Made by a program: the position numbers and the translations under genes
Shown here: piece by piece, positions 56,257 to 64,000 of the stretch
Numbering within the stretch: the stretch's first letter is position 1
Layout: each line of letters starts with the position of its first letter
Source: Furfurilactobacillus milii
GTDB taxonomy: Bacteria > Bacillota > Bacilli > Lactobacillales > Lactobacillaceae
Length of the DNA: 64,000 bases
Assembly: GCF_009863985.1 (NCBI RefSeq)
Contig: NZ_WEZT01000015.1
Location: 1-64,000, forward strand
Direction: 5' to 3'
The notes under the pieces: model-generated
The model's database searches: none
The model's input: only the letters and a program-made list of their open reading frames with translations
What the model was told of the DNA's origin: nothing

Positions 56257-57720
56257 TTAGTTTTGACTTAGCCTGTAAATAACGAGGCCAGCAAGCGAGA
56301 TAATACCGACAATAATCAGCGAAATGCTAATTTGCTGACCGGTGTGTGGCAAAGCCTCTGCCAGAGAATCCTTCTGTTTTGCAGATTCTTTGGTTGAAAC
56401 GAATTGTCCAGTAGATGGCGCATTTGAGGACGAATTTGATGGGCCTGCAACTATTGTTTGGTCACGATTGTCGGATGTCGAAGAGTGGTTGCTGGATGTT
56501 AGGTGACTAGCGCTTGAATCGTTAGAGACAACCACAGAGTTATCCGTTGAACTTTCGTTAGTGTGATTAGTATCTACGTGATGACTGTCTGAATGATCAT
56601 TGTTTTCAACAGAACTGCTGTCACTATTTTCTGATGAACTGTTATTTGAGCTTTCAGAGGCACTATTGGATTCGCTAGTCGAACTTTCATTGGAATCGTT
56701 GTTGTCCGAGCTACTGTTTGATTCTTCGCCAGAGTTATTATTCTCAGAACCACTACCTGTTCCTGAACCAGCAGTTTGTTTCACGCTGGCAGTGGCCTTT
56801 TCAGTATTAGACCCACTGCCGTTTGTTCCCCAGCTCATTGTGGCCGTATTTTTGAACACGGAACTGCCATCAGAGGCAACGGTTGGGTCCTTAAACGTTG
56901 TTAGATAATCAATGACAACCATCTGTGAATCGAGTTTAGCAAACGTTGTTTCAAAACTGTCGCCAGTCACTGACACTGTGTAATCTGCTCCAGCAGTCAG
57001 GGTTTCATCACGCTTATAGCTTGCTTGTGTGGTGGAGTCTGTCCAATGTCCATTAGACACAGTGATGCTGCCAGGGACTAATTGTTGACCAGCATCAGTG
57101 ATGATATCTGAAACTTTTACATTTTCCATCAGCAGTTCATTACGGTTAACCAGAATAGTCCATTTGATTGCGGGGTTGCCGGTGCTGTCAGTCGTGAAAC
57201 TCCCCTTTTTGGACAAGTTATTTGTGGATGGACTGACAATCACTGGGCTTGTTAACGTCCCATTGTTAGTTTCAAACGGCACGTTTTGTTCACCTAATCC
57301 GATTGCTGCCGCATTGAGTTTGGTCGAAAAGGTAATGGTGCCATGGAGGTTACTCAGGGTTGCTGCAGTTTCGTTAAACGTAACCACCATTGTGCCATCA
57401 GTCTTTACGTCGACAGTTCCTAACGCCGTGCCATCGTCAGCAAGCAGCGGAAAAGTTGATTCCTTTGAGACACGAAGGGCGTCTGGCAATTGAATTTTCA
57501 TTTGGTCGTTAGCAACGATGTGAACGTCGTTTGGCACTGCCCAGTCGTAGCGCACGTTGACGTTACTAGCATAGCTAAAATTAGGTCCATTTGTAATTGT
57601 TCCGCTAGTGATGAATTCGTTGCCGTATGTTGCGGCTTGTGCGACTTGAGTGTTAAAAAGGAAGCCAATCATCACGGTGAGCACCACAAGTAGCCAGTTT
57701 ATTAATCGAGAACGTTTCAT
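56257..57720 (-). CDS. LPxTG cell wall-anchored surface protein
   Basis: A 487-residue exported protein. The signal peptide ends in AQAA (about residue 28). Residues 30-300 make up one or two Ig-like adhesin domains as in collagen-binding or SdrC-type proteins. A long Ser/Asn/Glu/Asp spacer follows, then LPHTG, a hydrophobic segment and a short tail, for sortase anchoring. The ATG at 57720 has GGAGGAAG upstream. The Mga-like regulator gene lies before it on the same strand. Confidence 0.9.
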   Translation of the reverse strand: MKRSRLINWLLVVLTVMIGFLFNTQVAQAATYGNEFITSGTITNGPNFSYASNVNVRYDWAVPNDVHIVANDQMKIQLPDALRVSKESTFPLLADDGTALGTVDVKTDGTMVVTFNETAATLSNLHGTITFSTKLNAAAIGLGEQNVPFETNNGTLTSPVIVSPSTNNLSKKGSFTTDSTGNPAIKWTILVNRNELLMENVKVSDIITDAGQQLVPGSITVSNGHWTDSTTQASYKRDETLTAGADYTVSVTGDSFETTFAKLDSQMVVIDYLTTFKDPTVASDGSSVFKNTATMSWGTNGSGSNTEKATASVKQTAGSGTGSGSENNNSGEESNSSSDNNDSNESSTSESNSASESSNNSSSENSDSSSVENNDHSDSHHVDTNHTNESSTDNSVVVSNDSSASHLTSSNHSSTSDNRDQTIVAGPSNSSSNAPSTGQFVSTKESAKQKDSLAEALPHTGQQISISLIIVGIISLAGLVIYRLSQN

Positions 57721-57880
57721 AATTCTATCTTCCTCCCAAATTACTCTTGGAAATAGCGTACGAGAGAAATGAGAGGATAATATCTCAAACTTCACGGCCA
57801 GTTCGATTTTTACGAGAAATCCAATTGGTGAAAAATTGATATACCTAGAAAAATGATAAATTTATGATATTCGGCGCCGA

Positions 57881-59458
57881 TTAAAGGACGCTCTTTGGCG
57901 TTCGATGGCATGGTGGGGTCGTTGCCGATAGTTCGTGGGGATGCTCAGTTAAGCCTCGATTATTTGGGGTAGCTTGGAGTAATTCAGTTATTTTAGTCAA
58001 ATCATCTTCAGATCCTAGATCCGTCAAAATATACGTTTGGGTAGCTTGAATAACAGGTTGATCGGGACAATGATCGGATAAATAAAGATCGTATTGTTTA
58101 TTTGGGTCAAAGACCTCAACTGTCGTTCGCAGTGTTTGATTAAAGTAGTTTTGGCAAATTTGAATAAAGGGTTCGAGCCACATCTCACCAATTTCCGGAT
58201 CGACGGCAATTCTGTAGGTTGGGGCAAATCGCTGTCTCAACGTTAAACGTAGTAGTACCATAAGCTGTTGGACATATCCTGGATCGACAGAAATCTTAAA
58301 TTTGTTTGCTAAGGATGAAACGATGACGCGAGTAAGCTCGTGGGCCTGACGGATGATCAATTCATTATGAAGGCGTTGGTAGTAACGTGTTGTTGTATCT
58401 GGCCGCATAACGTTGATATGACCAGTACAGACGGTGAGGTTGACCAATGTGCGATAGAGAGTAGCGACACTGTATCGCGTAATGGTTGGCGTGTCTAAAT
58501 TGAGCATTGGCTGAACATGTTTTTGGTGAATAGTTTGCGCCGTGCTTGCCAAGGAATCGGTGGGATTGACCATGTCCACAGCGGGTTGCCAAAAGGCGTC
58601 GTCAATGGGAAAAACTTCATGAGCAATACAAAAGATCAATAAACTTTGCTCAAGTTCGGTCTTCTCGATTCGCTGCATAAACGTCGGCATCGAATCCTGT
58701 AATTGCCGCCACAGCTGTTGAAAATGGGGCGCATCCACCATGGTCTTATAGACTTGGCGAGCGAGGGGCGATAAGGTCATTGTCGTGTTCGCATGTCGGT
58801 TGCGCAGCCGAATAATCAGCAGCCATGTATACAGTTTGCGAGGCCCGTCAGCTGCTAGATATTTATTAGACCCATCGATTAATAAACGATGCATTGTCTC
58901 CGCTAAGGGACTGTTGCGCTGCAAATAACGACGGTAAACGTACTGGTCTTTTGGGCAAACATTCCATAGCAGTTCATACATTAAATGTTGAATAGCGAGA
59001 TCTGGGCCAGTGAGCTGCAGTTGGTTGATCTTGACGTGAAATGGCGCTAAAAGATCATTGAGTTCGGCAATCTTACGGTAAAGAGTAGCCACGCTGAAGT
59101 TAAGTTTCGTGGCCAATTGAATGCTGGTTAGATTGGGATTAAGGACGATGTTTTCGATAATACTAATTTTGGGTGTTTGGCGATAGTACGAGAAAATGAG
59201 CGTTTTTAAACTCATTTGACCGTTGATGTGTAAATGAACTTTTTCATTGTTCCATTTAAAGGAAATATCATATTGGATTAGTGAAGGTCTCAGCACCATT
59301 TGGATGGCTTGCAGGTCGTCCATTAATAAATTGCGGCTTGAAAAAGGTAAGGCGTTCGCAATTTTCGAAATTTTGGCCTCGCCATTATTACGGTATAGAT
59401 ATTGCAAAATCCTAATCTGTCGCCGTTCAAACGGCTCTAAAAGATCTTCTTTGTTCAT
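57881..59458 (-). CDS. Mga-like helix-turn-helix regulator
   Basis: A 525-residue protein. Two N-terminal helix-turn-helix parts, NNGEAKISKIANALPFSSRN (about 30-50) and LTSIQLATKLNFSVATLYRK (about 112-131), are followed by PRD-like helical domains and a C-terminal part with FDPNKQYDLYLSD that resembles an EIIB-like fold. Mga proteins control surface adhesins. It sits 160 bases before the LPxTG gene, which is the natural target. Confidence 0.82.
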   Translation of the reverse strand: MNKEDLLEPFERRQIRILQYLYRNNGEAKISKIANALPFSSRNLLMDDLQAIQMVLRPSLIQYDISFKWNNEKVHLHINGQMSLKTLIFSYYRQTPKISIIENIVLNPNLTSIQLATKLNFSVATLYRKIAELNDLLAPFHVKINQLQLTGPDLAIQHLMYELLWNVCPKDQYVYRRYLQRNSPLAETMHRLLIDGSNKYLAADGPRKLYTWLLIIRLRNRHANTTMTLSPLARQVYKTMVDAPHFQQLWRQLQDSMPTFMQRIEKTELEQSLLIFCIAHEVFPIDDAFWQPAVDMVNPTDSLASTAQTIHQKHVQPMLNLDTPTITRYSVATLYRTLVNLTVCTGHINVMRPDTTTRYYQRLHNELIIRQAHELTRVIVSSLANKFKISVDPGYVQQLMVLLRLTLRQRFAPTYRIAVDPEIGEMWLEPFIQICQNYFNQTLRTTVEVFDPNKQYDLYLSDHCPDQPVIQATQTYILTDLGSEDDLTKITELLQATPNNRGLTEHPHELSATTPPCHRTPKSVL

Positions 59459-59648
59459 TATTCCACCTCAGTGTCGTAAATAACTGTTGCCATTAATTAA
59501 TTTACCCACTAAACTAAACGTGTGGTTCTCAAATTTTTCGATAATTTTTGAATTATTGCAAGGCAGTTTTAATCTTCAATTTGTATCTTTAGAATAACGG
59601 AAATGATTTTATTAAGACATTTTTGTGCTTAGGAGGCAAATAGCAGTC

Positions 59649-59864
59649 GTGGAGAAATTAAAGGCTTCATTAACAAACAAGAAACAGTATCATGATGACC
59701 AACTTGGCGATTATAAAATGACCGCTTTGGAGTTGGGCAGTGGCTTTTTTCAGTTCGATATTGATAGTTTGATTTATCAAGGAAGAATTGTTGAATCGCG
59801 TCGGAATGATGGCACGTTTCTAACCACGCTTGGCGATCAAGAACGTGTTATTGAAATCGAGTAG
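59649..59864 (+). CDS. small hypothetical protein
   Basis: About 71 residues, starting with GTG at 59649 (AGGAGG 12 bases before; a TTG at 59625 lies before that site). The sequence, with FFQFDIDSLIYQGRIVES and ERVIEIE, looks like a compact beta-rich domain. No family is recognised. It is divergent from the Mga-like gene. Confidence 0.5.
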   Translation: MEKLKASLTNKKQYHDDQLGDYKMTALELGSGFFQFDIDSLIYQGRIVESRRNDGTFLTTLGDQERVIEIE

Positions 59865-59902
59865 TTAAGATTGTTAGTAATTGAATAAATGATTGTTGAT
59901 GG

Positions 59903-59934
59903 CATCAGTTACTTTTGTTACTGGTGTTTTTTTG
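59903..59934 (+). terminator. terminator of the small gene
   Basis: CATCAGTTAC and GTTACTGGTG pair with one mismatch and are followed by seven T. From here to 60150 nothing further is seen. Confidence 0.65.
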
Positions 59935-60161
59935 CGCGATAGGAACAACGAATTGTTGGTGAAATGATCAATTTGCGAACCTGTTGAGTGTTAGTAAGGT
60001 GACTTGCCGAACTAAAATGTTTGCACGAGCAAATAAATAGTCAAAATGAAAACGGATTCTAGCGAAGATTGCCCCAAAATTGTTACGATACTCATGTGAG
60101 ATAACTTACAAAGCATTTGATGGTCAATTTGTGTACACAGCAAAGATAAGGAGTACAAATC

Positions 60162-61262
60162 ATGCAAATTACAGCAGCTGTTGCGCCAGCTAAAGGTGAA
60201 TCTTTAGTTGTTGAACCCGTTGAATTAGATGACACATTACGCGGTGATCAATTGTTAGTTAAGGTCGTTGCCGTCGGCGTTTGTGGCGCAGATATCATGC
60301 GGGCCAAAACCGGTATGGGACGTAGTGAATTTCCGATTATTTTGGGGCATGAAGGTGCCGGCATTGTCGAGCAGGTCGGTGAAGATGTTCGTGAATTTGA
60401 AGTTGGTGATCATGTGGCAATTTCATATGCTAGCTGTGGTCATTGTCGCCAGTGCTTAGCTGGTCGCCCATATGCGTGTGAACGCTCAGATGAATTGAAT
60501 TTTGGCGGTGTTGATTACTACGGTGGCAGCCGTTTTACTTTAAATGGTCAGCCAGTAACGTCGTTCTTCCAGCAATCGTCGTTTGGTACCTATGCGAAGG
60601 TTCAGGAACGAAACGCTGTCAAAGTAACCAAGGACGTTGATGTCAGTCTGCTCGGGCCACTGGGATGTGGTTTACAAACGGGGGCTGGTACCATTATGCA
60701 CATTCTTAAACCCGAAGTTGGCAGTTCAATGGCAGTGTTCGGTACTGGAACGGTCGGCGATGCAGCCATTATGGCGGCCAAGGCGATGCACGTTGCCAAA
60801 ATCATCGCTGTTGATATCTTTGATACACGGTTGGCAGAAGCCAAGGCACTTGGGGCAACGGATATTATTAACAGCAAGACAGTTGATGATGTGCCCGCAA
60901 TGATTCAAGAAATGACTGACGGTGGTGTGGATTATGCGGTTGTTTCGGCTCCTGCTAATGGATTACCAGAGCAAGCCATCCGCAGTACGGGGATTCTCGG
61001 TCATACCGCAATCATTGGCGGCGCAGCACATGCGGACTTGAGCATGATGAATGACATTCTGGTGCCGGCTCGCCAAGTCACGGGTGTGTTACAAGGATTC
61101 TCACTGCCTAAGTCGTTTATTCCTCAACTGATTCAGTTGTATCAACAGGGTGATTTTCCGTTTGATAAACTGGTTAAGTTTTACGACCTAAAAGATGTTA
61201 ACCAAGCTTTTGAAGACTCATTAAACGGAACCACAGTGAAGGCCATTTTGCGGATGCCTTAA
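60162..61262 (+). CDS. zinc-dependent alcohol dehydrogenase (aryl-alcohol dehydrogenase-like)
   Basis: A 366-residue medium-chain dehydrogenase. The catalytic zinc site is VGVCGADIM with GHEGAG, the structural zinc cysteines are in CGHCRQCLAGRPYAC (about 90-104), the NAD fold is FGTGTVGDAA (about 195). AAGGAG precedes the ATG. It resembles the gene at 63023 in length and layout, and probably oxidises or reduces aromatic or branched alcohols. Confidence 0.9.
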   Translation: MQITAAVAPAKGESLVVEPVELDDTLRGDQLLVKVVAVGVCGADIMRAKTGMGRSEFPIILGHEGAGIVEQVGEDVREFEVGDHVAISYASCGHCRQCLAGRPYACERSDELNFGGVDYYGGSRFTLNGQPVTSFFQQSSFGTYAKVQERNAVKVTKDVDVSLLGPLGCGLQTGAGTIMHILKPEVGSSMAVFGTGTVGDAAIMAAKAMHVAKIIAVDIFDTRLAEAKALGATDIINSKTVDDVPAMIQEMTDGGVDYAVVSAPANGLPEQAIRSTGILGHTAIIGGAAHADLSMMNDILVPARQVTGVLQGFSLPKSFIPQLIQLYQQGDFPFDKLVKFYDLKDVNQAFEDSLNGTTVKAILRMP

Positions 61263-61320
61263 TCAGCGGAAATGACATCAATAAAGCGGAAATCAAAAAT
61301 TTAATCGGGAGGTAAGCATA

Positions 61321-62166
61321 ATGATTTTAGTAACCTCAGCAGCTGGTCACACTGGTCGCGTGATTGTGAGCAAACTAGTAGCCGCTGGATTCGACGTAAA
61401 AGCAACGGACATTAATCCAGCCGTGAAAGATTTGCCAGGTATTCGTGAAGGGGTCATTGCAGATTTAACCCGTGCAGATGAAATCGATAAACTGATTGCA
61501 GATGTTGACAGTGTCGTCGAAATTCCACCCTTGTTTGTCGCAGAAGAAGCGGATATTGGCAAGTATTTGACGGACCAGTTGGCTGCTGCCCACAAACAAT
61601 TTATCTTTATTTCGGTTACGCATCCAATTCTATCTACGTTGCGTCAGCATTTGATGAAACGTGATGTGGAAGAGCACATGATTTATACCGGGATGGTTAA
61701 GGATTATCAATACACGATTTTACAACCGATGCACTATATGCATAATTTCAATCCAAACGTGGTTTATGAAACGGGTGCCTACAATATCTTTTATGATATC
61801 AATACCAAACTTTCCTATGTGGCACCGGAGGACGTTGGTGATGTGGTCGTAGAGGTTGCCCAAAATCCTGAAAAGCATAATAAAGCCACGTATGAATTGG
61901 TAGGTACGGATTACGCTTCACCGGTAGATCTAGTAGCATTGTATAACCGGTTAACAGGCGAGCATGCCGTTGCCAAGCGTGTCGATATGACAGAGTTTCT
62001 TAATCAGGCAGGTATTCAAAATGTTTATTCACGAGATGCCTTTCGCCACCTAGCAGATACGTATAGTAAGTGGGGACTCGACGGTAACTCGAATGTCCTA
62101 CGCTTGTTACTTGGACGCAAACCGACAAGTTATGAAGATTATATGAAGCAGCAGATTAAATTTTAA
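61321..62166 (+). CDS. NmrA-like NAD(P)-binding protein
   Basis: A 281-residue atypical short-chain reductase. TSAAGHTGRVIVSKL is the Rossmann motif; ILQPMHYMHNFNPNV and YVAPEDVGDVVVEVAQNP are typical of the NmrA/HSCARG group, which lack the SDR catalytic Tyr-Lys. CGGGAGG precedes the ATG. It follows the dehydrogenase by 58 bases and may sense or use the same cofactor. Confidence 0.87.
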   Translation: MILVTSAAGHTGRVIVSKLVAAGFDVKATDINPAVKDLPGIREGVIADLTRADEIDKLIADVDSVVEIPPLFVAEEADIGKYLTDQLAAAHKQFIFISVTHPILSTLRQHLMKRDVEEHMIYTGMVKDYQYTILQPMHYMHNFNPNVVYETGAYNIFYDINTKLSYVAPEDVGDVVVEVAQNPEKHNKATYELVGTDYASPVDLVALYNRLTGEHAVAKRVDMTEFLNQAGIQNVYSRDAFRHLADTYSKWGLDGNSNVLRLLLGRKPTSYEDYMKQQIKF

Positions 62167-62186
62167 ATGTTGAAACAGAGCGCGCC

Positions 62187-62350
62187 GACATAACAAGGTT
62201 TGTTTTCTCAGGTAACGTAAAATGGATGTTTACGGGTGATTTCCCGCGAACATCCATTTTATGTTAGATGAGCAAAAGTCAGTGTTATGTCTCGTGTTTA
62301 CGGTAATTTTTCATCCGCATAGCCTTTTGCGGTTGAAGAAAAATTGCTTG
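62187..62350. other. pseudoknotted structured element, copy E
   Basis: GACATAAC (62187-62194) and GTTATGTC (62284-62291) enclose a 17-bp hairpin AACGTAAAATGGATGTT/AACATCCATTTTATGTT. The second hairpin GGTAATTTTTC/GAAAAATTGC follows, with CTTTTGC in its loop facing GCAAAAG. The hairpin arms differ from copy D by paired changes while the linker TTAGATGAGCAAAAGTCAG is identical. Confidence 0.6.
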
Positions 62351-62420
62351 TTGCAGTTTCACTTAAATTTAAATCGAGGTGTTATGCCCTGCTTCTTTTT
62401 GATTTGGGCAAATTCTATAA

Positions 62421-62587
62421 TTAATCCGAACAGAAATTAAAAAGCCCAAAGCAATCACTTACAATGGTAGTAGCTAATTCCAACCAATATAGGGAGTGAT
62501 TACTTACTTGAACTAATTAATCAACGACCATTAAAAATACATCATCAACAGACTGCCATTGAAAGATTCCGGGCTTGTTCGGATTAA
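62421..62587. mobile_element. IS remnant, IS30-like
   Basis: TTAATCCGAACA (62421-62432) and TGTTCGGATTAA (62576-62587) are perfect terminal inverted repeats; AGCCC and GGGCT extend them imperfectly. Inside, a frame ending at the right repeat reads NQRPLKIHHQQTAIERF, like the C-terminal end of IS30-type transposases. The rest of the transposase is gone. The stretch from here to 62860 holds nothing further. Confidence 0.6.
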
Positions 62588-62863
62588 ACTTGTAATTTGC
62601 CTTTGCAAAAAAGAGTTTGTACGGTCAGCTTACAATTTCAGAATTCATTTTTTTATTTGGTCGTTCAATAGTTAAAAACTTGTCACAGTTATGCGCAGTA
62701 AGACAGACGTAAATCGGTTTTAAACATGAATCTTAATCAGATTTTGAGGAATAATATGTTTTGCTCAATGGTTCTCAAAGATACTGAAGATAAACGATTT
62801 TATTTCACTGAATTATTCATACGGGGGTTGAAACCGATTACATTTCGAAATATCATAAAGTCG

Positions 62864-62888
62864 TGGAACGTTCCAAAGTAGCTATAAT
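62864..62888 (+). promoter_or_regulatory. promoter with palindrome before the second dehydrogenase
   Basis: TATAAT (62883-62888) has no good -35; in its place lies the perfect palindrome TGGAACGTTCCA (62864-62875). A regulator binding site is likely. The leader to the ATG would be about 128 bases. Confidence 0.5.
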
Positions 62889-63022
62889 TACATATCGACA
62901 ATGTGCATAAAAAGATAAACAAGCACATAAAGATGTTATTACAGTTGCTCTTAATTGAAGTTGTTCTTGGCGAGCTCATTTGCTCAAAAATTCACCAAAT
63001 AATCATTTGGAGGAAAAACATC

Positions 63023-64000
63023 ATGAAAATTAAAGCAGCAGTTGTTGAAAAAAAGGGTGGTCCGTTTGTTATCAAGGATGATGTTGAGTTATCCGAAATG
63101 CAGGCCGATGATTTACAAATTCACATGGTTGCCAGTGGCATTTGCCATTCAGACGAAGCCTTAAGAAAAGGTGATGCTGAAATCGGCTACCCAATTGTTT
63201 TGGGGCACGAGGGTTCAGGAATAGTTGAAAAGGTAGGCCCAGAGGTTAAAAACTTCAAGGTCGGTGATCACGTTGTTTTGTCATTCTACGGCTGTGGTAA
63301 CTGTGAAAATTGTTTGAAGGGGATGCCGACCCGCTGCCTCAATTACGCAGCTAATAATTTGTCCGGTGTTCGTCCGGATGGCAGTGATCACTTTACTGAG
63401 GATGGTCATCGTGTCAGTGACATGTTTGATCAGTCATCATTTACGACAACCACTGTTGTTCGCGAACGTAACGCGGTTAAGGTTCCTAAGAACTTGGATT
63501 TGCGCCGTCTTGGACCTTTAGGTTGTGGTTATGTAACTGGTAGTGGGACTGTTTTGAATACATTGAAACCAAAGCCTGGCGACACTATCGCTGTGTTTGG
63601 GACCGGGGCCGTTGGTTTAGCTGCGATGATGGCTGGCAAGATTTCTGGTTGTACCACTGTCATTGCCGTTGATGTTGTCGATTCACGTTTGCAATTAGCC
63701 AAGGAACTTGGCGCAACTGACACAATCAACAGCAAGAACGAAGATGCCGTTGCTAAAATCAAGGAGCTAACGGATGGCAAGGGTGTCGACTATGCAGTTG
63801 ATACCACTGGTGTGACGAAAGTTATGGAAGATTCCATTCAGGCACTCGCCCAGGGTGGAACAACGGCAACCATTGCTGTTACAGCTAACCACATTGACCT
63901 AGATACATGGAACGACCTTTGCACAAACGATCGCTCCATCATTGGGGTCAACATGGGCGATTCCATTCCACAAGTCGACATTCCTCGTTTGATCAAGTTC
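63023..64000 (+). CDS. zinc-dependent alcohol dehydrogenase, cut by the window end
   Basis: The first 326 residues of a second aryl-alcohol dehydrogenase-like enzyme. Zinc sites SGICHSDEA with GHEGSG, CGNCENCLKGMPTRC, and the NAD fold FGTGAVGLAA. TTGGAGG precedes the ATG. It shares layout with the gene at 60162 (RERNAVKVPKNL against QERNAVKVTKDV), so the two are probably paralogues. Confidence 0.92.
   Translation, partial: MKIKAAVVEKKGGPFVIKDDVELSEMQADDLQIHMVASGICHSDEALRKGDAEIGYPIVLGHEGSGIVEKVGPEVKNFKVGDHVVLSFYGCGNCENCLKGMPTRCLNYAANNLSGVRPDGSDHFTEDGHRVSDMFDQSSFTTTTVVRERNAVKVPKNLDLRRLGPLGCGYVTGSGTVLNTLKPKPGDTIAVFGTGAVGLAAMMAGKISGCTTVIAVDVVDSRLQLAKELGATDTINSKNEDAVAKIKELTDGKGVDYAVDTTGVTKVMEDSIQALAQGGTTATIAVTANHIDLDTWNDLCTNDRSIIGVNMGDSIPQVDIPRLIKF

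Overview
The window looks like the chromosome of a low-to-mid GC Gram-positive bacterium of the Lactobacillaceae. Pointers are strong GGAGG ribosome-binding sites, a RexB-type AddB, PepC, Fst-type toxin, an LPxTG wall protein, the acetylase branch of the diaminopimelate/lysine pathway under lysine riboswitches, and cre-like sites. No species is claimed. No phage, plasmid or CRISPR region is visible; mobile DNA is limited to one IS remnant near the right end.

Layout. 1-1735: end of an rRNA operon (5S), tRNA-Thr(CGT) and a type II NADH dehydrogenase-like flavoprotein. 1739-9089 (minus): a six-gene operon of UgpC-A-E-B-type ABC importer, an MBL-fold hydrolase and a frameshifted 5'-nucleotidase-like phosphoesterase. 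9430-11519: pepC and a serine-rich lipoprotein. 11624-15833: osmoprotectant ABC transporter with a quinone oxidoreductase-like gene and a divergent TetR regulator. 16049-18489: GNAT, a HhH-GPD glycosylase and a HerA-like ATPase overlapping it. 18581-22068: heterodimeric ABC exporter. 22069-22924: two structured RNA-like elements and a tiny membrane protein. 22925-24370: cardiolipin synthase. 24442-35539: lysine/DAP block, lysC-dapF on one strand and lysA-dapH-dapL-dapA-dapB-patA-asd on the other, each with its own lysine riboswitch. 35635-38593: PadR/DUF4097 envelope-type pair and a membrane-anchored HTH protein. 38613-39106: a gene-free stretch that reads as one minus-strand transcript. 39232-46672: addB-addA recombination nuclease. 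46740-49900: DUF1836, DegV, HIT and ApbE proteins.

50167-51798 is the most unusual part: two tandem serine-like tRNAs whose anticodon loops have only six bases and no serine anticodon, followed by a FemX/MurM-type aminoacyltransferase gene. I infer tRNAs reserved for peptidoglycan cross-bridge synthesis. 52454-52688 is an Fst-type type I toxin-antitoxin locus complete with antisense direct repeats. 53023-55963: gnd and thiolase. 56257-59458: LPxTG protein and an Mga-like regulator. 60162-64000: two related zinc alcohol dehydrogenases around an NmrA-like protein, the second cut by the window end.

Two families of repeated, covarying structured elements are scattered between genes: a four-helix family (22138-22304, 22412-22572, 27671-27840) and a pseudoknotted family (55986-56150, 62187-62350). 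I could not match either to a known RNA class.
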